From Chloroflexota bacterium (GTDB lineage: Bacteria; Chloroflexota; Anaerolineae; Anaerolineales; UBA4823), in NCBI GenBank assembly GCA_029782365.1, contig JAKOUW010000261.1:1-55159 (forward strand): a stretch of 55,159 nt of DNA, in the 5' to 3' direction. The notes beneath the pieces were generated by a model. The model worked only from the letters and a program-made list of their open reading frames with translations, was not told where the DNA came from and did no database searches. Shown piece after piece: positions 25,860 to 34,287 of this stretch. The first letter of the stretch is position 1, and each line of letters opens with the position of its first letter. Both the position numbers and the translations under genes were made by a program.

Positions 25860-28800
25860 TTAAATTCTTTCTCTTGCTCTGGTGATTACCTTTTTGAGTT
25901 TTTCAAATTCTAACTCAAGCGCGTTTAATCTGACTTTTGCCTGGCTAACATCGTTTTCTGATCCTGCTTTTTCAATTTCATACGCCACAGCTCGCAATAA
26001 CTCTGCTGCCATGTTGGCTGATGCGCCTTTTATTGTATGGGCATGTCGCTTAATATCTGGTGCATTGCCGGCATCAATGCTCTCTCTGAGTAGGCCAATT
26101 TGGCGAGGGATATCTTCGAGAAATGCATCGATGATTACCTGCGCCAGTTCAGGATCATCCATCAACCGGTGCATAAATTCCGCAACGTTAAAAATTATAG
26201 CTTCATTTTCTAAATCAGAATCTTTTTCTTCTGTTGGACCCTGGTCAAGTGTGATCTCTTGAACACCACGATCGAATACAGCCAAGCTGGTTTCCATTGG
26301 CCTGCGCACATTTGTTAACCATGTTTTTAAAACACGGGAAAGGTCATTCGGATTCAATGGTTTCGCTAAATAGTCATCCATGCCGACCGCAAGGCAGCGC
26401 TCACGGTCGCCTTGCATCGCATTTGCAGTTAATGCAATGATCGGAATATTTGGGTTAAGCACTCGTGAATCTGCTGACCTGATTTTAATTGTCGCTTCAA
26501 AGCCATCCATTTCAGGCATCTGGCAATCCATTAAGACTAAATCATAGGGAACGGTTAGGAGCGCTTCATATGCCTCCTGACCGTTTCCCACGGAATCTGC
26601 CTTATAACCGAGTTTCTTTAGCATCGTCAAAGCAACCAATTGGTTCGTAGGGTTGTCTTCTGCCAACAACAATCGAACGAACTGCCGGTTATCCAGTTCA
26701 AACTCTGGCTGCGGCTTTGCAGTGAAATTATCCGAGGTATCGCTGGCTCCAGGCCGACTGCGAACGGCGAGCAATTTTTCTTGCAACAAACCAACGCGGA
26801 TTGGTTTAAATAAATAATCGCTGATTCCGGCCGAAAGCCAGTTTTCTTTTTCCGCTTGACCCAGGGAGGATAACAAAATGATCTTTGGTTGCTCGATGAC
26901 TGGTACAAATTTTACCTTCCTGGCAAGCTCCACACCATCCTGGTCAGGTAGATGCTGGTCAAGTAATAAAATATGGAACGGGTCGTTCTCCACTATTGAG
27001 GTTTGAAGAACTTCCAGGGCATCCTTACCGGTCAAAGCTTCTGAATACCGGCATCCCCACGCAGTCAAATAGGAACGCAGTAAATGCAAGTTCGTTTTGT
27101 TGTCGTCAACTGCCAATATTTTCGTACCCTTTAAACTCGCCACTTCCCATGCTGGTTGTTCTTTTCCTGAGATTTGCTTCTCAAAAAATGCGGTGAACCA
27201 AAAAGTGGATCCCCTATTCTCCTCACTATCCAGGCCAATCTCTCCACCCATCAACTCAGCCAATTGTTTGGAGATCGCCAGGCCCAATCCAGTACCACCA
27301 AATTTACGGGTTGTAGACCCATCCACTTGGGAGAATGGCATAAAAAGTAGATTTTGCCTGTCCTTTGGTATTCCTATTCCAGTGTCTTTTACCTCAAACT
27401 TGAGCAGGGCGTGGTCAGCCAACTCTTGGACAAGTCCAACCCGAATCACAACTTCACCGCGCGCCGTGAATTTGATCGCATTTCCGGCCAGGTTAATAAT
27501 CACCTGACGCAATCTGCCTGGGTCGCCGCGCAGCAGGCAAGGGATGCCGGCCTCAGCATAGCCAATAAGTTCCAACCCTTTTTCCTGGGCGCGCACAGCC
27601 AGCACCTCCACAGTATCGTCGATCACAGTTCTCAAATCAAATTCCAGGTTTTCTAGTTCCAATTTGTGCGCTTCAATTTTTGAAAAATCCAGAATATCGT
27701 TAATAATCGAAAGCAGGGATTCGGCGCTGGCACGCACAATTTCAGCATATTGGCGTTGTTCTTCATTCAATTCAGTATCCAGGAGCAAACCAGTCATGCC
27801 TATAACGCCGTTCATCGGTGTGCGGATTTCATGACTCATTTTTGCCAGGAACTCACTTTTGGCCCGGCTGCCTGCGGCCGCTTGCACTGCCATGTCATTT
27901 GCCATGATAATTGCGTTTTCAAGGTCGGCATTCGAATTCTCCAATTCATGCCGTGATTCAATCAATGCCTGTTCTGTTCGCATTCTCACAAAAAAGCTGC
28001 CAACCCCAGATGCAGCTACTCTCAATACATTCTCCTCTATCGAGCTCCATTCTCGTTCCGAATGGCAGTCATCGAAGCCTATGAAACCCCAAAAATTGTC
28101 ATCAACAAATATTGGCACCACAAGAAGCGAACGAATGAATTGAGGCTCAAGTAGAATTTGCTCTGATTCAGGGAAACCCTGCACCGGGCCTTTAATAGAT
28201 GATCGGTTATTCAGGCACTCAAACCAGCGTTGATATCCCTGGCGATAAGGCAAATTTTGCAGATTCGGGTTGTCAATTTGAGGTGCAAACTCCCCAGAAT
28301 TCCATTCGTAACGTTGGCTGCAACATATTTCACCTGTCACAGGATCTTTCGAATTTTCGAAAACATATACTCTGTCCGCGCCCACAGCCTGGCAAAGTAA
28401 TTTCAAAGCAGCGCCCAAGGATTCGTCGAGTTGGTTTTCCTCAAGCAGCAAAGAAAGCGCCTGGGTCAAAACCTGGAGTAGATGCTCGCGTTTGAGCAGC
28501 GTCGCCTCTGCAACTCGTCGATCAGTAATATCATGAATGATCGAAAATAAAATTCGTTTTTCATCAATCACAATCGGTGATGAATATACTTCTACTGTGC
28601 GAATTTCCCCGCTTGCCAGCCTGTGTTGAGACATTACGCAATTAGATATTTTTTCCACTTCATTGTTTCGAGAGTCTGCAGAGTTAGAATTGTCATTTAT
28701 ATTGATTTGATGGATGGTCATGGCACACAGCAATTCAGGCGCATACCCATAATAACGTACTGCGGCCGCGTTTGCACTCACAATTGCATCAGTTTCCGGA

Positions 28801-31076
28801 TCAACCAGAAGCATAATCGTTTCATGATGTTCAAACATCGTCCGAAATCGGTTTTCGCTTTCACGCAGGGCAATTTCGGTATGCTGCCTTGCTTTTAATT
28901 CACGTTCCTGACCGATTACGGCGGCGCTTAACTTTTCCTCAATTCTCCCTGCCGACATCCACATAACGCCCAACAACATTCCAGAGGAAAGCAAGATCAT
29001 CCCTATAAAAACAGCTGTTGAATTTGCCAGGCTTACAGTCCAACCCTCAATGTTTTTCATGATGATCAGGACAGCAATTGGGCTGTGGTCAACATCACTC
29101 AGCGTAACTTTGTGACTCTCCCAGTTTTGGTCGTTGTTTCTCAACACAAAATCGGCTTCGCCTTTGGCGGTGATATCGGGAATATTTCCTAGGTTTAGAG
29201 GTAAAACCTTGAGCGATTGCGCCACAACCACAAAGTTTTGATAGCTATCCCAGTTTGCTGTCCCTTTGATGATTTTTTGTGCTGTTTCAAAACGGAGTTG
29301 AGTCAGGTATTGTTTAGGTTCCAAAACCAGGAAGTCAACACTTTCAAGGCTTGCGAGCGGAGAGAACAAATTATTGACATCAATTCCTAATTCAATGAAG
29401 CCAATTAATTTTCCATTTAATAGAACAGGGCGAACATATCGAAAGGCTAAGGGATCGCCAATTGCTGATTCCAATCCCCAGGTATCTTGTTCAGTTCGAG
29501 CGGTTTTCAATAGAAGCGGAGAATTATTTTGAATCCCTTCCCAATCGGCACCATTCACGAGTAAACGATAGACCCTGTTTTCATCCATGTATGAAAACCA
29601 CACCAATCCATATCTTTCACGCAGCGATGTGTATATGGGCAATGATAACTGCTTGAGCGCTGCATAATCATGTTGTGCAAAAGCAGCTTCTACGAAGGAA
29701 TCTTTGCTAATTTGATCGAGCTCAGTTCGCAACATTTCGGATTTCTCTTCTTGCAGCATCATCAGTTCTTTCTGAATTTGCTCTGCAGCAACCAGGGTAT
29801 CTGAAATACGATCTGTTTTTATTTTCCAATTGGAATACACAAACGCGGTTATCAAAACCAGGCTGATCACCGCTCCACTTGATAATAGGATTTGTTTTCT
29901 GACCTGGATAGCACGGCTCAATTCAACTTGCTCTAGATTGTTTAATAAAGAACGCAAGAAAGCTGTTCTCCTTTGCTGGCCTGAGATTAGCATAGCCAGA
30001 AGCAAAGAGATAACCGTGCCAGTTATTAATCCTATCCACCCCAAATAATTAGCATAACTTTGAAGAAAATCTATATTTGCCCTGATTTCCAGGCGCAGAA
30101 AACGATCAGCAAACGAAAAGTTTCTGAAATACACCAGATTTGTTTGATTAGAAGATGCAATGGTATCGGCTTTAATATTTTCCTCAAATAATAATTGCTG
30201 GTCCCCTTTTGCAGAGAGATCGATTGCTCTGACAGCAAAGTCCTTAAATGATATATTACTTAATACCTGGGCCGTCAATCCAGATAGCTCGAATAAGCCA
30301 GTCGCGTAACCTGATAAGGCGCGCCGCCGATCATCTACTGTAAAGGTTTTTTCGGTATCTGAATAAATCGGAGAGAAAACGAGAAAAGCCTTTTGTTGGT
30401 CAGCCCCCTCCCCTATGAGTATCTGGTTGCTCGAAGTAATCAATCCGTAATCACGCGCCCGTTCTAATGTAGACTGCCGGGTGGGATCTGAACCATAATC
30501 ATAACCCAATTCGGACTCATTCCCGGCAACAGGATTGATATAAAAAACCGGGAAATATTCCTCTTTCAGAGGAGCTTTGCTCAAATCGTTTTGAGCATTC
30601 CTTTGAGTGAATTGAAAATTGATTAGGCCGTCCTGGTGCGCCAATCCTTCAAACAAGGTTCTGTGTTCTGCTGATACTCTTGGGATCCATTCAATCGTTT
30701 GAAAACCAAAATGGGAAATAATCGAATCTGTAACCGTCTGAAAACCGTTTCGACTGAGATTTTTTTCTACCGAAAGTAACCTGCCAAGCGTATGCAGTTC
30801 GTCCATATTTGTTGAGACTTGCTGAACGATATCGTCAGCTAACCTCTCAGCAGTGCGGTAAAAATCATCATGCATTTCCTGTTTCTTTTGTTGGTCTAGG
30901 CTGACAAAGAGAGCAGTGCTCAATCCTAATCCGATCAAGATAACCAAAACAGTTAAGCTGGATTCAAAGATTACCAACCAAAGTGGCCTTCGTAACAAAC
31001 CAAAATTTAATTTCCTCAAGAACGAAACTTTCTTCATGGTTTTATTAATCGCGCTGAACAAAAATCTCTCTCTCAA
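25860..31076 (-). CDS. Hybrid sensor histidine kinase: CHASE, cache-like, PAS, GAF, HisKA, HATPase, REC, REC, Hpt
   Basis: A 1738-residue membrane kinase. In order: helix at about 33-55; CHASE-like outer domain (about 85-320, with I-E-W-I-P-R-V and R-x-x-F-E); helix at about 345-368; helix at about 395-418; a second outer domain of cache type (about 420-680); helix at about 685-715; PAS (about 745-865); GAF (about 880-1045); HisKA with phospho-His1082 in M-S-H-E-I-R-T-P; HATPase; REC1 (Asp1373); REC2 (Asp1517); Hpt with His1680 in H-T-I-K-G-A-S. All phospho-sites are present, so a full His-Asp-His-Asp relay is possible. Two tandem outer sensor domains are unusual. The start is TTG at 31076 (overlaps the STAS stop, GAGGCAGG upstream) or ATG at 31037. 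Confidence 0.88.
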   Translation of the reverse strand: MRERFLFSAINKTMKKVSFLRKLNFGLLRRPLWLVIFESSLTVLVILIGLGLSTALFVSLDQQKKQEMHDDFYRTAERLADDIVQQVSTNMDELHTLGRLLSVEKNLSRNGFQTVTDSIISHFGFQTIEWIPRVSAEHRTLFEGLAHQDGLINFQFTQRNAQNDLSKAPLKEEYFPVFYINPVAGNESELGYDYGSDPTRQSTLERARDYGLITSSNQILIGEGADQQKAFLVFSPIYSDTEKTFTVDDRRRALSGYATGLFELSGLTAQVLSNISFKDFAVRAIDLSAKGDQQLLFEENIKADTIASSNQTNLVYFRNFSFADRFLRLEIRANIDFLQSYANYLGWIGLITGTVISLLLAMLISGQQRRTAFLRSLLNNLEQVELSRAIQVRKQILLSSGAVISLVLITAFVYSNWKIKTDRISDTLVAAEQIQKELMMLQEEKSEMLRTELDQISKDSFVEAAFAQHDYAALKQLSLPIYTSLRERYGLVWFSYMDENRVYRLLVNGADWEGIQNNSPLLLKTARTEQDTWGLESAIGDPLAFRYVRPVLLNGKLIGFIELGIDVNNLFSPLASLESVDFLVLEPKQYLTQLRFETAQKIIKGTANWDSYQNFVVVAQSLKVLPLNLGNIPDITAKGEADFVLRNNDQNWESHKVTLSDVDHSPIAVLIIMKNIEGWTVSLANSTAVFIGMILLSSGMLLGVMWMSAGRIEEKLSAAVIGQERELKARQHTEIALRESENRFRTMFEHHETIMLLVDPETDAIVSANAAAVRYYGYAPELLCAMTIHQININDNSNSADSRNNEVEKISNCVMSQHRLASGEIRTVEVYSSPIVIDEKRILFSIIHDITDRRVAEATLLKREHLLQVLTQALSLLLEENQLDESLGAALKLLCQAVGADRVYVFENSKDPVTGEICCSQRYEWNSGEFAPQIDNPNLQNLPYRQGYQRWFECLNNRSSIKGPVQGFPESEQILLEPQFIRSLLVVPIFVDDNFWGFIGFDDCHSEREWSSIEENVLRVAASGVGSFFVRMRTEQALIESRHELENSNADLENAIIMANDMAVQAAAGSRAKSEFLAKMSHEIRTPMNGVIGMTGLLLDTELNEEQRQYAEIVRASAESLLSIINDILDFSKIEAHKLELENLEFDLRTVIDDTVEVLAVRAQEKGLELIGYAEAGIPCLLRGDPGRLRQVIINLAGNAIKFTARGEVVIRVGLVQELADHALLKFEVKDTGIGIPKDRQNLLFMPFSQVDGSTTRKFGGTGLGLAISKQLAELMGGEIGLDSEENRGSTFWFTAFFEKQISGKEQPAWEVASLKGTKILAVDDNKTNLHLLRSYLTAWGCRYSEALTGKDALEVLQTSIVENDPFHILLLDQHLPDQDGVELARKVKFVPVIEQPKIILLSSLGQAEKENWLSAGISDYLFKPIRVGLLQEKLLAVRSRPGASDTSDNFTAKPQPEFELDNRQFVRLLLAEDNPTNQLVALTMLKKLGYKADSVGNGQEAYEALLTVPYDLVLMDCQMPEMDGFEATIKIRSADSRVLNPNIPIIALTANAMQGDRERCLAVGMDDYLAKPLNPNDLSRVLKTWLTNVRRPMETSLAVFDRGVQEITLDQGPTEEKDSDLENEAIIFNVAEFMHRLMDDPELAQVIIDAFLEDIPRQIGLLRESIDAGNAPDIKRHAHTIKGASANMAAELLRAVAYEIEKAGSENDVSQAKVRLNALELEFEKLKKVITRARERI

Positions 31077-31411
31077 CCAGAACCTGCCTCATAAATACTC
31101 TGGATCGTAAAATGTTTTTCCAGGCGAAATGCTTTAAACAATTCGCACAAATCAAGCGAGGCATTAACTACAGTCAGCTTCCCACTTAACCGATCCAGCG
31201 CATTGTGAGTTGCCACGAGCAAGCCAATGCCTGAAGAATCTACGATTCCCACATTGGCTAGATCAATATCGAGTTCACGGATGCCATCAGCAACCAATAA
31301 TTTAATTTCAGATCTCAAGTCAGCCGTTGTATTTGCTGTAATGTCGCTGTCAGGTTTTATCGTCGCTCGGAATCTATCTCGTTTTGTTATATGTGTGCCA
31401 GGATTTTGCAT
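31073..31411 (-). CDS. STAS-domain anti-sigma factor antagonist (RsbV/SpoIIAA-like)
   Basis: A 112-residue single STAS domain. The phosphorylatable serine is in I-V-D-S-S-G-I-G-L-L (Ser59 or Ser60), as in SpoIIAA and RsbV. In the family's partner switch the unphosphorylated form binds the anti-sigma kinase and frees its target; the kinase re-phosphorylates it and a PP2C phosphatase resets it. Both of those partners are encoded immediately upstream. ATG at 31411 has GGAA seven bases upstream. Confidence 0.88.
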   Translation of the reverse strand: MQNPGTHITKRDRFRATIKPDSDITANTTADLRSEIKLLVADGIRELDIDLANVGIVDSSGIGLLVATHNALDRLSGKLTVVNASLDLCELFKAFRLEKHFTIQSIYEAGSG

Positions 31412-31438
31412 AAAATATTCCGTCTCAAAAAACGAATC

Positions 31439-31873
31439 TTATGGTTTACTCTTTTTCTGTTCACGTTTTATCAAACGGGTTAGCATCACTGCATTACCTG
31501 TTTTATTAAAAACAATTCGATCTGCAAACAATCGGTAAACCCACAAACCGCGCCCATTTGTCTGGACACTCTCCGGTAAGCCCTCTGAAAATTTGCTCTC
31601 CCAATCAAACCCTGATCCCTCATCATTGACGAATATCGTGATTTGTTCTTGATCTAAAGTTAATTGAAATAAGATTTTTTTCGAAGCATCCTGAGAAGAG
31701 CCATGAATCACTGCGTTGTTGAGGCTTTCACGCGCTAGCATTTGGATTGGAAAAAAATGCTCACCCAAATCATATGCAATTAACTGAATTGCCAATTCAT
31801 TACAGATCTGGTCAACTTCTGCCAGATTGGCCCCAATGACCCATTCAAAAATATTGTTATTTTGATCGGTCAT
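31439..31873 (-). CDS. Anti-sigma-type serine kinase (RsbW/SpoIIAB-like HATPase)
   Basis: A 144-residue GHKL-type ATPase. The N-box reads A-R-E-S-L-N-N-A-V-I-H-G, the G1 box V-N-D-E-G-S-G-F-D, and the G2-like loop G-R-G-L-W-V-Y. It lacks the dimerisation histidine domain of two-component kinases, so it fits the RsbW class that phosphorylates a STAS partner. The ATG overlaps the upstream phosphatase stop as ATGA. No sigma factor is encoded in the operon, so its regulated target is not evident. Confidence 0.87.
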   Translation of the reverse strand: MTDQNNNIFEWVIGANLAEVDQICNELAIQLIAYDLGEHFFPIQMLARESLNNAVIHGSSQDASKKILFQLTLDQEQITIFVNDEGSGFDWESKFSEGLPESVQTNGRGLWVYRLFADRIVFNKTGNAVMLTRLIKREQKKSKP

Positions 31874-32991
31874 ACTTCCACCCCCAGCAGTTGAATATCA
31901 TCCTGGGCCTGTTCGTCTAAAGGGCATATACAATAGGCTGCTTCATCCACCAATTCTTGTAGTGGGCGATGGGCGAATTCGCGGACAGCCATTCCCAAAT
32001 GGGTAATTCCTTGTTTGCGTGAAACGGTTGAACCTCGATACGTTTCGATTAACCCATCGCTGAAAAGAAACAGGCGATCGCCAGCATTGACTGGGATTTC
32101 AACCATTTCAAATTGAGGCGATGAAAAAGCCCCCAATAAATCTCCTTCTCCTGAAACCAAATCGAGACCACCGCCAACTTTTAAGTGAAAGACAGGGGGA
32201 TGTCCTGCAAACACAAGTTCCAAACGCCTGGCGCGGCGATTTAGCCGCGCAGAGCAAGCGCATAAGAGAACGCCCTCAGGCAACACAGGATGAAGGACTT
32301 CATTCAACAATGTCATCGTCTCCACCAGAGTGTACAAATTGTTAAAGTTCTGACGCAATAGTGCTTTAAGCGCAGATGTGACGAAAGCGGCGCCAAAATC
32401 ATGGCCTGCTATATCAGCAGAAAAATAACCCGTGATGCCCTCACCTAGCGAGATCACATCATAAAAATCACCCCCTGCACCATTCAAAGGCCTGTAATGG
32501 ATCGCAAAACATGCGTCGGGCAATTCCTCAGGTCGCACCAGGATAGCTTGTTGGGCTGACTGGAGTTGGTAAAGCTGCGCTTGTTGTTGTTCGACTACGG
32601 CTTGCATTGCACGTCGGATTCGGATATGAATGCGAATACGAGCCAATACCTCTGTAATCTCAAATGGCTTTGAAATGTAATCGACCGCGCCGCAGGTCAA
32701 ACCCACCACCCGGCTGTGAGGATCGTTGGATGCAGATAGAAAAATGACAGGCGTCGAATTGGTCCGATTATCGTGTTTCAGCTTTTTACATGTCTCAAAT
32801 CCATTTTCATCAGGCATGACAACATCTAATAAAATAAGATCTACCGGATGCTGGCGCGCTTTTTCCAGCCCTTCTGATCCGTCGACCGCTGTGATAATTT
32901 GAAATCCCTCTCTAATCAATAGCTGCTCAAGCATCATCCGATCAATCGGCGAATCGTCGATTATTAGAATTCGAGGGGTTGAATGATTCAT
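31870..32991 (-). CDS. REC-PP2C serine phosphatase (RsbU-like)
   Basis: A 373-residue protein. An N-terminal receiver (1 to about 125) has D-D at 12-13 and phospho-acceptor Asp56 in L-I-L-L-D-V-V-M-P. A coiled-coil linker rich in Gln and Ala (about 125-150) leads to a SpoIIE/PP2C domain (about 160-373) with N-G-A-G-G-D-F-Y-D and a C-terminal F-S-D-G-L-I-E, both metal-binding motifs intact. Phosphorylation of the receiver would control dephosphorylation of the STAS protein. ATG at 32991 is preferred over TTG at 33006. It heads the operon. Confidence 0.9.
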   Translation of the reverse strand: MNHSTPRILIIDDSPIDRMMLEQLLIREGFQIITAVDGSEGLEKARQHPVDLILLDVVMPDENGFETCKKLKHDNRTNSTPVIFLSASNDPHSRVVGLTCGAVDYISKPFEITEVLARIRIHIRIRRAMQAVVEQQQAQLYQLQSAQQAILVRPEELPDACFAIHYRPLNGAGGDFYDVISLGEGITGYFSADIAGHDFGAAFVTSALKALLRQNFNNLYTLVETMTLLNEVLHPVLPEGVLLCACSARLNRRARRLELVFAGHPPVFHLKVGGGLDLVSGEGDLLGAFSSPQFEMVEIPVNAGDRLFLFSDGLIETYRGSTVSRKQGITHLGMAVREFAHRPLQELVDEAAYCICPLDEQAQDDIQLLGVEV

Positions 32992-33023
32992 TGTAAAGCC
33001 GCACAAACTTGGGATATGCGTTC

Positions 33024-33050
33024 ATCCAAAAGAGTGGATGTTTTTCATCC
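33024..33050 (-). promoter_or_regulatory. Mutually exclusive hairpins in the signalling operon leader
   Basis: Between promoter and start codon the minus strand reads GGATG, CATCC, GGATG in short order. The middle CATCC can pair with either neighbour, giving two alternative five-base stems. It could be a simple switch or chance. Confidence 0.25.
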
Positions 33051-33053
33051 CTA

Positions 33054-33082
33054 AATATAAACTTGAAAAAAATTTCCGTCAG
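33054..33082 (-). promoter_or_regulatory. Promoter of the signalling operon
   Basis: On the minus strand CTGACG (33077-33082) and TATATT (33054-33059) are spaced by 17 bases. The start would be near 33047, 56 bases before the RsbU-like ATG. Confidence 0.45.
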
Positions 33083-33156
33083 TAAATACCAGATAAAATA
33101 TCAAGTCTGTTTCATGAATCGTGAGAAAAATTCTTTGTATATCGAAAAAAAATATA

Positions 33157-33165
33157 TGAGATAAT
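33157..33165 (+). promoter_or_regulatory. Extended -10 promoter, possibly leaderless
   Basis: TGAGATAAT (TGn plus a -10 with one mismatch) ends six bases before the ATG at 33172. Transcription would begin at or next to the A of the start codon, so the oxidoreductase mRNA may be leaderless. No ribosome site is visible. Confidence 0.45.
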
Positions 33166-33171
33166 ATCCTC

Positions 33172-34182
33172 ATGAAAAAACAGAAACTTTCATGGGGCTT
33201 GCTTTCGACTGCACGGATTAACCGGGCTGTAATTCCTCATCTTCAATCATCATCGCGCAATGTACTATCAGCCGTTGCCAGCCGGAACCTGGCTGCCGCG
33301 CATGCCTATGCGCGGGAAAAAGGAATTCCCCGGGCGCTTGGCACCTATGAAGCACTATTGGAGGATCCAGAAATCGATGTAATATATATTCCACTGCCCA
33401 ACCACCTGCACGCTGAATGGTCCATTAAAGCCCTAGAAGCGGGTAAACACGTTCTCTGCGAAAAACCGATCGCGCTCTCTCTGGAAGAAATGGACGCGAT
33501 GATCGCCGCCGCCCACCGCTCTGCCTGTGTGCTGGAAGAGGCTTTTATGTATCGCCACCATGCTCAGACTAAAGCGGTTCAGCAAATTGTATCCAGCGGC
33601 GCATTAGGAGAAATCCAATTGTTGCGCGGCCAATTCAGTTTTAGTATGCGAGATGAAAACAATATCCGCTGGGATCCAGCCATGGGTGGAGGCAGCCTGT
33701 GGGATGTCGGTTGTTATCCTGTGAGTTTTGCTCGGGCTGTCGTTGACCAGGCGCCTGTCGAAGTGTTTGGTTGGCAAATAGACCGCAATGGGGTTGACAG
33801 TACATTCAGTGGATTGGTGCATTTCTCAGGCGGGGCTATTTTGCACTTTGATTGTTCGTTCAATGCTCCTTATCGTACAGAAATGGAAATCATCGGCTCC
33901 AAAGCCTCCATCACGATTCCCATGCCTTTCAAGCCCAATTCCGAATCCACTCTACTACTGAATACAAATGATGAACAGATAGAGAAGATCGAGGTCCATG
34001 GCAATCCTCTCTATCTCGATGAGGTAGAGGAACTGGCAAGCGTTATTTTGGATGGTACCGCACCCACTATTAGCCTGGAAGACAGCCGGACGAACACTTC
34101 TGTGCTGGTTGCCCTTTATCGCTCTGCCAAAGAAAACCGGCCTGTTCGATTGTCTGACATAGAATATTCCTCATTGCATTAA
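33172..34182 (+). CDS. Gfo/Idh/MocA family NAD(P)-dependent oxidoreductase
   Basis: A 336-residue cytosolic dehydrogenase. The N-terminal Rossmann part begins W-G-L-L-S-T-A-R-I-N. The family motif G-K-H-V-L-C-E-K-P is at about 97-105, with the conserved lysine of E-K-P, followed by a C-terminal alpha/beta domain (M-G-G-G-S-L-W-D-V-G-C-Y). The family oxidises or reduces sugars, inositols and related diols; the substrate cannot be read from sequence. It lies just before the AOR-glycerol operon but has its own stop and gap of 105 bases, and a similar promoter motif precedes the next gene. Confidence 0.88.
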   Translation: MKKQKLSWGLLSTARINRAVIPHLQSSSRNVLSAVASRNLAAAHAYAREKGIPRALGTYEALLEDPEIDVIYIPLPNHLHAEWSIKALEAGKHVLCEKPIALSLEEMDAMIAAAHRSACVLEEAFMYRHHAQTKAVQQIVSSGALGEIQLLRGQFSFSMRDENNIRWDPAMGGGSLWDVGCYPVSFARAVVDQAPVEVFGWQIDRNGVDSTFSGLVHFSGGAILHFDCSFNAPYRTEMEIIGSKASITIPMPFKPNSESTLLLNTNDEQIEKIEVHGNPLYLDEVEELASVILDGTAPTISLEDSRTNTSVLVALYRSAKENRPVRLSDIEYSSLH

Positions 34183-34237
34183 GAACCAGCTCACAAACCA
34201 CAGGATAACTAAATTGCTTCTGCGAGACTTGTGATTG

Positions 34238-34246
34238 TGAGATAAT
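34238..34246 (+). promoter_or_regulatory. Extended -10 promoter of the AOR/glycerol operon
   Basis: TGAGATAAT, the same nine bases as at 33157, would start transcription near 34253. An ATG lies there but opens only an eight-codon frame; the AOR start is at 34288. An imperfect inverted repeat (CTCACAAACCACA at about 34190, TTGTGATTGTGAG at about 34228) flanks the element. Confidence 0.4.
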
Positions 34247-34287
34247 ATACAAATGAACTCGTCTTGTCTCCCTTCATAAAACATTAA

